Source: Prevotella sp. UBA1378 (lineage in GTDB: Bacteria; Bacteroidota; Bacteroidia; Bacteroidales; Bacteroidaceae). From it: 5,404 nucleotides of DNA. Positions 1-5,404 of the stretch are shown here, one piece after another. Every line of letters begins with the position of its first letter. Positions within the stretch are counted from its first letter, which is position 1. The translations under genes and the position numbers were made by a program. The stretch covers positions 1 to 5,404 of the forward strand of contig DBRC01000080.1 of assembly GCA_002305505.1 (NCBI GenBank), in the 5' to 3' direction. Below the pieces are notes generated by a model that worked only from the letters and a program-made list of their open reading frames with translations, was not told the DNA's origin and did no database searches.

Positions 1-19
1 CCCACGGATTTTCCGCTGA
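1..19. other. Window edge, not continuous with the susC-like reading frame
   Basis: These bases precede the open part of the susC-like frame and end in an in-frame TGA at 17-19. In that frame they give only P-R-I-F-R-stop, which does not resemble the expected start of a carboxypeptidase-regulatory-like domain. In another frame, bases 18-29 read E-P-L-L, faintly like the common G-E-P-L-I-G motif of that domain, but the spacing to the downstream T-D-L-N-G-N-F motif would be about ten residues too short. A contig-end assembly error, a small deletion or a real rearrangement joint could each explain this. The sequence alone does not decide. Confidence 0.45.
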
Positions 20-2986
20 GCCTCTGCTATCGGTGGCATAACCGACCTCAACGGTAACTTCAAAATCAACAAAGTTCCCAACAACTCCACCCTAAAGGTA
101 TCCTACGTTGGTTTTAAAGAGCAGAAAATCAACTTAGGCGACAGAAACAGCGTCAACATCATCATGCAAGAAGACAACATGGGATTAGACGAAATCGTTG
201 TTGTGGGCTATGGCACCATGAAAAAGAAAGACCTCACCGGCTCCGTGGCATCAATCAAGCCCGCAGACATCCAGCAGGTGGCCGCAGCCAATGCCATGCA
301 GGCCATGCAGGCAAGGATTCCGGGATTGGACCTCCAACAGAACGACGGACAGGCCGGCTCGGGCGTGAGCATGACTCTCCGCGGCAACCGCTCCATCTCG
401 GCCAGCAACTCTCCGCTGATAATCGTTGACGGCGTTGAATACGGCTCCACCATGGACATCCCGGCAAGCGACATCGAATCGATGGATGTGCTGAAAGACG
501 CTTCGTCTACCGCCATCTACGGTACGAAAGGCGCCAACGGCGTCATCATCATCACCACGAAGCGCGGCAGGCCCGGCAAGACACAGGTCAACTTCAACGC
601 CTACATGGCATTCAAATCGCCTACAAGCGCCGTAAAGAGCATGTACGGCCAAACCGAAGTGCAGCGGTGGATCGACCGCGCCAACTATCAGGCCGACCTT
701 GCCGAATACATAAAAGACCCCAGCAACCTGAACAATGCGGCCTGGGGCACATCGAACCTCGGCATTTCCGACGTGTTCGGCTCGCAGACCATCCCCGACG
801 GCTCAAACAACGGTGAGGGACTACTGGTGACCGACCTGATCAACAACGGCCTGTTCACCGACTGGTACGACACCATCCTTCAGAATACCACTTCGCAGAA
901 CTACGAACTAAGCGTAAGCGGCGGTAACGAGAAGACCAGCTTCAGCCTCTCGCTCGCCGGCATGTTCGACAAAGGTATCCTGAAAAACGATGCCATGGAC
1001 CGCTACAACGGCCGTTTCAACATCGACCACCTCATCAACAGCATCGTCAAGGTGGGTGCCAGCATGGCATTCACCTATAAGAGCCACGACTCGCGCAACA
1101 GCTCGGTGTTCGACCGCGCACGCAAGATGACCTCCCTCGCCCGTGCCTATGATGTAAACGGGGAAATCATCGCCCAGCCTAACATCTGGTACAACGCACA
1201 CGTGAACCCGCTGATGGACGAAGGCGAGAACTACAGCAGGAACATTGAAACGACGCGCTACCTCGGCAGCGGTTACCTCCAGCTGAACCCGGTAAAGGGG
1301 CTGACGTTCAAATCACAGTTTGCCGTAGACCGCACCAACACCCGCGACGGCATGTACAACGACTACGAATCGACTAACCGTTACCAGGCTCCGCACACGA
1401 CCTATATCTCCAACAACCCGTCGACGAGCACTACCATCAACTGGCAAAACACTGCAAACTATTCCATCACGCTCAACAAGGCACATACCCTGAACGCCTT
1501 GCTGGGCCACGAATACTCGCAGACGGTGTCCGAAGGCCTCGACCTGAACGGAACGGCCGGACAGGAACATTACTATACACAGCAGTTCTATGATGTGACA
1601 AAGATTCTCAACGACCTCTCTTACACCTCGTCCTATACGAAGAGGCGCATGCTGTCGTTCTTCGGCCGTGTCAACTACAGCTACCTCGACAAGTACCTGC
1701 TCTCCGCCTCCCTGCGCGCCGACGGTTCTTCCGTGCTCGCCGAAGGCAAGAAGTGGGGCTACTTCCCGTCGGTTTCCGCCGGATGGCGCATCACGGAGGA
1801 AAGCTTCATGGAAAGCACCAAGTCGTGGCTCGACAACCTGAAGCTGCGCTTAGCATGGGGTAAATCGGGCAACGCCGCCGTCAATCCGTACCAGACGCTG
1901 GCAACCGTATTCGCCACTACGCCGGGCTCCGCCACCGACTTCATCCCGATGTCGCTGAGCAATCCCGAACTGTCATGGGAAACCACCTCATCCTTAGACC
2001 TCGGTATCGACTTCGGCATATTGGGAGGACGCATCAACGGCAGCGTAGACTATTACTGGACCAACACCAGCGATCTGCTCTACTATAAGAGCGCACCGGC
2101 CTCGTCGGTCTTCACCTCCATCTTATCCAACATCGGTGAATCGAAGGGCCACGGCATCGAAGTGGCCTTGAATGCCCTGGCCGTAAAGACAAACGACTTC
2201 GCATGGGACATCAACGCCTCATACACCCACTCGAGAGACGAAGTGAAGAAACTGGCCGACAACCTTGAAAAGAACGTCAGCGGCACCTCCGCCCTCATCG
2301 TGGGCGAGCCCATCTCCATCTTCTACGACTACGAGACCACCGGCACATGGGGCATCGGCGAATACGAGCAGTATGTCAACAGCTACAAGGAGCAAGGCAT
2401 CAATTTTACCGCTCCGCTGAACAAATACGGCACCCCGGGCACGCTGAAAATCTCCGACCTCAATGGCGACGGGCAGATAGACGATAACGACAAGCGCGTA
2501 TACGAGCGCTCGCCCAAGCACATCATCGGATTCACCAATACGTTCACCTACAAGGAATGGTCGCTCTCCGTACAAGCCATGGCACGCCTCGGCGGATACA
2601 TCCAGTACGACAAGAACAATGCCATCGGCCTGAACGACGGAGATGCCAACTGGGCAGAGGTAGACTACTGGACACCGGCCAACCAAGACGCCAAGTTCCC
2701 CTCACCCGGAACCAACGGAACCGGCTATTCGAACCTCTACACCACCTATATGTCAACGCTCCTGTGGGAAAAAGCCGACTACTTCAAGATTAAGGACATC
2801 ACATTGGCCTATAGCGCCGACAAGAAGTGGCTCAAGAAGCTCAATGTGGCCAACGCCAAAGTGTACTGCTCATTGAAGAACTACATCACCTTCTCAAAGC
2901 TTGACGACTACGACCCCGAACGCGGCGGTTCCATCAACTTCCCCCTCTCCAAGCAGGTTGTAATAGGTCTGAATGTTTCATTCTAA
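20..2986 (+). CDS. SusC/RagA-family TonB-dependent outer-membrane transporter, 5'-truncated
   Basis: Outer-membrane TonB-dependent transporter that imports oligosaccharides or other large nutrients with its SusD partner. The frame is open from base 20. Codons 20-163 already read as the end of a carboxypeptidase-regulatory-like domain (I-G-G-I-T-D-L-N-G-N-F, then V-S-Y-V-G-F). The first ATG, at 164, is therefore internal and not the true start. Numbering from that ATG (940 aa): a TonB-box-like segment L-D-E-I-V-V-V-G-Y-G at 8-17; the plug domain to about 135, ending in the family signature V-L-K-D-A-S-S-T-A-I-Y-G with G-A-N-G-V-I (109-128) and T-T-K-R-G; then the barrel, with L-R-A-D-G-S-S at 517-523, G-Y-F-P-S-V-S-A-G-W-R at 532-542, L-S-W-E-T-T from 603, and a C-terminal phenylalanine as is usual for outer-membrane barrels. 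A Ca-loop-like D-L-N-G-D-G-Q-I-D-D-N-D lies at 765-776. Full SusC proteins usually have about 1000-1100 residues, so the signal peptide and roughly 50-100 residues are missing. Any STN signalling domain would be upstream and cannot be judged. The gene is followed 21 bases later by the susD-like gene, indicating one operon. Family is certain; substrate unknown. Confidence 0.96.
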   Translation, partial: ASAIGGITDLNGNFKINKVPNNSTLKVSYVGFKEQKINLGDRNSVNIIMQEDNMGLDEIVVVGYGTMKKKDLTGSVASIKPADIQQVAAANAMQAMQARIPGLDLQQNDGQAGSGVSMTLRGNRSISASNSPLIIVDGVEYGSTMDIPASDIESMDVLKDASSTAIYGTKGANGVIIITTKRGRPGKTQVNFNAYMAFKSPTSAVKSMYGQTEVQRWIDRANYQADLAEYIKDPSNLNNAAWGTSNLGISDVFGSQTIPDGSNNGEGLLVTDLINNGLFTDWYDTILQNTTSQNYELSVSGGNEKTSFSLSLAGMFDKGILKNDAMDRYNGRFNIDHLINSIVKVGASMAFTYKSHDSRNSSVFDRARKMTSLARAYDVNGEIIAQPNIWYNAHVNPLMDEGENYSRNIETTRYLGSGYLQLNPVKGLTFKSQFAVDRTNTRDGMYNDYESTNRYQAPHTTYISNNPSTSTTINWQNTANYSITLNKAHTLNALLGHEYSQTVSEGLDLNGTAGQEHYYTQQFYDVTKILNDLSYTSSYTKRRMLSFFGRVNYSYLDKYLLSASLRADGSSVLAEGKKWGYFPSVSAGWRITEESFMESTKSWLDNLKLRLAWGKSGNAAVNPYQTLATVFATTPGSATDFIPMSLSNPELSWETTSSLDLGIDFGILGGRINGSVDYYWTNTSDLLYYKSAPASSVFTSILSNIGESKGHGIEVALNALAVKTNDFAWDINASYTHSRDEVKKLADNLEKNVSGTSALIVGEPISIFYDYETTGTWGIGEYEQYVNSYKEQGINFTAPLNKYGTPGTLKISDLNGDGQIDDNDKRVYERSPKHIIGFTNTFTYKEWSLSVQAMARLGGYIQYDKNNAIGLNDGDANWAEVDYWTPANQDAKFPSPGTNGTGYSNLYTTYMSTLLWEKADYFKIKDITLAYSADKKWLKKLNVANAKVYCSLKNYITFSKLDDYDPERGGSINFPLSKQVVIGLNVSF

Positions 2987-3007
2987 ATACCATAAAAAGA
3001 AATAAAT
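2987..3007 (+). promoter_or_regulatory. Short A-rich leader and translation start region of the susD-like gene
   Basis: The 21 bases between the susC-like stop (2984-2986) and the susD-like ATG (3008) are almost entirely A and T, with an A-rich run just before the start and no GGAGG-like Shine-Dalgarno word. This is the usual form in Bacteroidota, where AT-rich, unstructured leaders support initiation. There is no room for a terminator or separate promoter, so the two genes are most likely co-transcribed. Confidence 0.5.
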
Positions 3008-5131
3008 ATGAAAAAGATATTTGCATTATTTACGATAGCCACAGTCCTCACGGGCTTTACATCATGCTCTGATATCCTCGACGAAGACAACAAGACGGGC
3101 ATGACAGCCGACCTGACCTACAGTACCACGACCGGTATCGAGGGACTGGTAAAGTCGTGCTACTCCTACACCCGTGGTTGGTGGGGAAAAGAAGCCGGCC
3201 TAGGCTTGTCCGAAATGGGCAGCGACCTTTTCCTTGCAGGATTCGACAACAAGCAGAAGTCGCTCACGTCATATAACCTTTCGGCCCGCTCGCTCGACGG
3301 GAACACCGCCGACGACGCTTGCCTGGACCACTACTGGGAAATGTTCTACAATGCCGTCGACGTATGCAACAACGCCATGGTATACATCGGCAGCAACCCT
3401 GCCATCACCAAGGAAAAGAAACAGCAGTACTTCGGCGAGGTGAGATTCCTCCGCGCCTTGTACTATTCGCAGATGGTGGCCCTGTGGGGGCCCATCCCCT
3501 ACACCACCGAGCCTGTAAAGGCACCGGTGTCCACCACGCCCACACGTGTGCCCGAAGCCGTGGTGTACAAGAACATCCTTACCGACATCGACTCGGCACT
3601 GGTACACTTCAAGGCTGCCAACTTCACCGACAAAGCCAAGAACGGAGGTGAAGAAGCACGCGCCACCTACTATGCCGCGCAGGCCCTGAAAGCCCGTGTA
3701 GCCCTGTACGCCGCCTCGTGGCTGGGCAACAACAGCATCGAGGGCTATGCCAACCTGTACCAGATAGCACAGGCAGCTGCCGAAGATGTGATAGCCAACT
3801 CGGGCGCATCGTTCTACAACCGCTATTCGGATGCATGGAACCTAAACAACGAGGCCGTGCAAAACAACAAAGAGGCCATCTGGGGCGTGTACTATAACAA
3901 TAGCCTGGACAAGGACAACTGTATCCCCTACCGCTACAAGACCGATGCCTCGGGCAACCACTTGCAGTTCAACTCGCTCATCACCCGTACCGGCTACACC
4001 CGCGGCGGCAGCGCCATGAACCTGATGTTCGTGCCGATGTGGAACAACGGCAATTCGGGCGACGTGGGCAGCAATGGCGTGAAAGACAACTGCCTCTTCG
4101 TCCGCGTACTTGGCGCGTCTACCTCAGCCATCAAGAGCGCCCTCACGGGTAACATGGTCACTGTTGACAAATACTACTCGCCTTACGGGCGCGGATTTAC
4201 CCGTTATACCACGACACTGTGGCTCTGGGAACAGTTTGAGAAGGTGCGCGCTACCGACCAGCGTTGCGACGCAACCATGCTGACCCACTACAACATCGTA
4301 GACGGGCTGCAGGGCAACCGAAAAGCATGGTACCCCAACATGGGACAGTTTATGACAGACCCAGACGCTGCTTATGCCGAAAGCGGCAATTATTTCAATG
4401 CCGGCGATACAGCCATCTACTATTGCTGCATGGACGGCAACAGTGCCGAGGGAAAAGCCAAGCAAGCATGGGCAAAGGGGCGCTACCGCATCCAGTTTGC
4501 CTACAATGGCGATATCCCCGTGTTCACCTCGGGCGACTTGTCTGAAGCAGTACCCACACAGACGAAAAAAGATGTTTCCGACGTATACGGTGACAACCGC
4601 TACAACAACGTAAACATCGGCGGCTGGAAATCATTCCCCGGCATCAAGAAATTCCTCGACGACCAGTACAACAGCAACTACCCAACCCACGACATCACCT
4701 ACCGCGATGCTATCGTATTCCGCCTGTCGGAGATGTATCTCATCAAGGCCGAATGCCAGTTGCAAACAGGCGGCGACGCCCTGGCTACCCTCAACCTGCT
4801 GCGCTCTGCACGCGCTATCAAGGGGCAGGACAACTCGCTTAGCGGCACTGTTGACATCAACACCATTCTCGACGAGCGCGCTCTCGAACTCTGCGGCGAA
4901 CAACAGCGCTGGTTCGACTTGAAACGAACCCACATGCTGCTCGACCGCGTACAGAAATACAACGGACAGGCAAAGGCTAACATCAAGGCCTGCCATTACT
5001 ACCGCCCGATACCCGAAGCCCAGATGGACGCCTGCACAAACGTGATTGCTACCCCGGTATCACAGGATGCAAAAGGCGTACTGCAATATGCCACAGAAAC
5101 AGACGGTTTCTGGCAGAACCCCGGATATTAA
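3008..5131 (+). CDS. SusD/RagB-family nutrient-binding outer-membrane lipoprotein
   Basis: Surface lipoprotein that caps the SusC barrel and captures the ligand. The start is fixed by a typical lipoprotein signal peptide directly after ATG: M-K-K, a hydrophobic core, then F-T-S-C with the lipidated Cys at residue 20. The mature N-terminus is followed by an acidic stretch (S-D-I-L-D-E-D), in keeping with the Bacteroidota lipoprotein surface-export signal. The N-terminal SusD-like domain, rich in TPR-type helices, includes the diagnostic R-F-L-R-A-L-Y-Y at 146-153 and W-G-P-I-P-Y at 160-165. The C-terminal RagB/SusD domain is shown by F-R-L-S-E-M-Y-L-I-K-A-E at 571-582, I-L-D-E-R-A-L-E-L with Q-R-W-F-D-L-K-R at 620-640, P-I-P-E at 667-670, and the common family ending Q-N-P-G-Y. 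At 707 residues it is longer than SusD itself (about 550); the extra length appears to lie between residues 250 and 540, where I see no known motif. That region has an adjacent Cys pair at 473-474. The gene is intact and directly downstream of its susC-like partner. The ligand cannot be predicted. Confidence 0.97.
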   Translation: MKKIFALFTIATVLTGFTSCSDILDEDNKTGMTADLTYSTTTGIEGLVKSCYSYTRGWWGKEAGLGLSEMGSDLFLAGFDNKQKSLTSYNLSARSLDGNTADDACLDHYWEMFYNAVDVCNNAMVYIGSNPAITKEKKQQYFGEVRFLRALYYSQMVALWGPIPYTTEPVKAPVSTTPTRVPEAVVYKNILTDIDSALVHFKAANFTDKAKNGGEEARATYYAAQALKARVALYAASWLGNNSIEGYANLYQIAQAAAEDVIANSGASFYNRYSDAWNLNNEAVQNNKEAIWGVYYNNSLDKDNCIPYRYKTDASGNHLQFNSLITRTGYTRGGSAMNLMFVPMWNNGNSGDVGSNGVKDNCLFVRVLGASTSAIKSALTGNMVTVDKYYSPYGRGFTRYTTTLWLWEQFEKVRATDQRCDATMLTHYNIVDGLQGNRKAWYPNMGQFMTDPDAAYAESGNYFNAGDTAIYYCCMDGNSAEGKAKQAWAKGRYRIQFAYNGDIPVFTSGDLSEAVPTQTKKDVSDVYGDNRYNNVNIGGWKSFPGIKKFLDDQYNSNYPTHDITYRDAIVFRLSEMYLIKAECQLQTGGDALATLNLLRSARAIKGQDNSLSGTVDINTILDERALELCGEQQRWFDLKRTHMLLDRVQKYNGQAKANIKACHYYRPIPEAQMDACTNVIATPVSQDAKGVLQYATETDGFWQNPGY

Positions 5132-5163
5132 CGGGTATCCAACAGGCGTGTTCTGAATCCTAA

Positions 5164-5191
5164 CAGAAAGGGCTTGCAAAATGCCTTTCTG
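5164..5191 (+). terminator. Small hairpin after the susD-like gene, possible weak terminator
   Basis: CAGAAAGG at 5164-5171 pairs perfectly with CCTTTCTG at 5184-5191, giving an 8-bp stem and a 12-base loop, 32 bases after the susD-like stop. The following bases are pyrimidine-rich (ACTTTCCTTT) but not a clean T run. It may be a weak terminator or a 3'-end stabilising hairpin ahead of the stronger structure that follows. Confidence 0.4.
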
Positions 5192-5201
5192 ACTTTCCTT
5201 T

Positions 5202-5278
5202 AGGCGCGGATTACACGGATTTCACGGACATTGTTTATAACAACCGTGCACATCTGTATAATCCGCGCCTTTCTTTTT
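5202..5278 (+). terminator. Long palindromic hairpin with T-rich tail, probable operon terminator
   Basis: AGGCGCGGATTA (5202-5213) pairs without mismatch with TAATCCGCGCCT (5259-5270). Pairing then continues inward: 5215-5220 with 5252-5257 (one G-U), CACGG 5223-5227 with CCGTG 5244-5248, and TTGTT 5231-5235 with AACAA 5239-5243 around a three-base loop. Almost the whole 69-base segment can fold into one arm, with a few mismatches and bulges. The T-rich run TTTCTTTTT (5270-5278) follows directly, which makes it a good intrinsic terminator for the susCD operon. Its length and near-complete symmetry are unusual for a plain terminator, and it could equally be a dispersed palindromic repeat that has been recruited as one. 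Confidence 0.7.
5208..5228. repeat. Tandem 9-base repeat GGATTWCAC inside the palindrome
   Basis: GGATTACAC (5208-5216) is followed at once by GGATTTCAC (5217-5225) and then GGA (5226-5228), that is two and a third copies of a 9-base unit with one difference. The repeat forms most of the left arm of the long hairpin. This kind of simple internal periodicity is more typical of a dispersed intergenic repeat than of a stem evolved only for termination. Confidence 0.55.
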
Positions 5279-5308
5279 ATGCCGTTGCAAAGCGGAAGAT
5301 TTACCCCT

Positions 5309-5378
5309 GTTTTGGTTTTTGGCCATTTTTCTGGGATTTTTGGCCAATTATCTCAGAAAAATGGTCAAAAATCAAAAC
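5309..5378. repeat. 25-bp inverted repeat with 20-base loop, function unknown
   Basis: Bases 5309-5333 (G-TTTT-GG-TTTTT-GGCC-A-TTTTT-CTG) pair with 5354-5378 over 25 consecutive positions with no mismatch except two G-U pairs (5322 with 5365, 5315 with 5372). The loop is 5334-5353. Neither strand has a T run after the stem, so it is not a standard terminator. It lies 31 bases beyond the T-rich tail of the preceding hairpin and so is probably outside the susCD transcript. Possible identities are a small palindromic dispersed repeat, a binding site, or a structure belonging to a neighbouring gene beyond the window. I cannot choose between them. Confidence 0.6.
5316..5371. repeat. Two direct and one inverted copy of TTTTTGGCCA
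   Basis: TTTTTGGCCA occurs at 5316-5325 and again at 5337-5346, a spacing of 21 bases or two helical turns. A third, inverted copy with one change (TGGTCAAAAA) lies at 5362-5371. The first copy is in the left arm of the inverted repeat, the second in its loop and the third in its right arm, so the second could compete with the first for pairing. Each direct copy contains the palindrome TGGCCA. Confidence 0.5.
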
Positions 5379-5383
5379 CGATA

Positions 5384-5404
5384 GTTGCCCGTTGCCCGCC
5401 AACG
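5384..5404. repeat. Short tandem GTTGCCC pair at the window end
   Basis: GTTGCCC is present twice in tandem (5384-5390 and 5391-5397). The last bases also form a small inverted repeat, CGTTG 5390-5394 with CAACG 5400-5404, running up to the end of the window. Both are short and could be chance, or part of a structure cut off by the edge. Confidence 0.25.

Noticed and set aside
2219..2686. A 155-codon open frame on the minus strand within the susC-like gene, and several shorter antisense frames in both genes
   Set aside because: They lie wholly inside strongly supported genes, have low-complexity compositions (V, A, G rich or S, R, P rich) and show no recognisable motif. Such frames are expected opposite genes with C/G-rich third positions.
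2557..2793. Short plus-strand out-of-frame open frames inside the two genes, for example 2557-2793 and 3319-3651
   Set aside because: Their translations are rich in R, H, P and Q, as expected from frame-shifted reading of the real genes, and none has its own leader or family signature.
20..5131. Possible specific substrate assignment such as starch, xylan or pectin for the SusCD pair
   Set aside because: No glycoside hydrolase, polysaccharide lyase, sulfatase, peptidase or regulator is in the window, and SusC/SusD sequence alone does not let me assign a ligand.
5231..5262. TTGTTT and TATAAT resembling an E. coli-type promoter
   Set aside because: The spacing is 20 bases rather than about 17, the TATAAT sits in the stem of the long palindrome, and Bacteroidota promoters use a different -7 element (TAnnTTTG), which is absent here.
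5202..5378. Possible CRISPR-like array or attachment site in the repeat-rich tail
   Set aside because: There are no regularly spaced identical repeats with unique spacers, no cas or integrase gene and no tRNA. The repeats are palindromes and short tandem words.

Overview
This window is a piece of a Bacteroidota genome, most likely Bacteroidales, and probably the end of a contig. It carries one classic SusC/SusD-type outer-membrane nutrient-uptake pair, transcribed left to right, followed by a structured non-coding tail. The lineage call rests on three things. The tandem susC-susD arrangement is confined to Bacteroidota. The susD-like start is preceded by an A-rich leader with no Shine-Dalgarno sequence. 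The lipoprotein has a relaxed Bacteroidota-type lipobox followed by an acidic stretch. The coding sequence favours C or G at third positions. I cannot name a genus.

Layout. Bases 1-19 do not fit the gene that follows and include an in-frame TGA at 17-19. From base 20 to 2986 one frame encodes most of a SusC-family TonB-dependent transporter: the tail of the carboxypeptidase-regulatory-like domain, the TonB-box-like segment, the plug and the full beta-barrel. The signal peptide and the first part of the protein are missing. After a 21-base gap, 3008-5131 encodes a complete, rather large (707 aa) SusD/RagB-family surface lipoprotein. Bases 5132-5404 hold no convincing gene. They hold three successive inverted repeats: a small hairpin, a 69-base near-complete palindrome with a T-rich run that looks like the operon terminator, and a 25-bp-stem inverted repeat containing repeated TTTTTGGCCA words.

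How the parts work together. SusD-type lipoproteins sit as a lid on the SusC barrel at the cell surface, capture a glycan or peptide ligand, and pass it through the barrel using TonB-ExbBD energy. No enzyme, sensor or sigma/anti-sigma gene is in the window, so the substrate cannot be inferred.

I see no new biological system. The points most worth a second look are the disrupted 5' edge of the susC-like gene and the two large palindromic elements downstream of susD.
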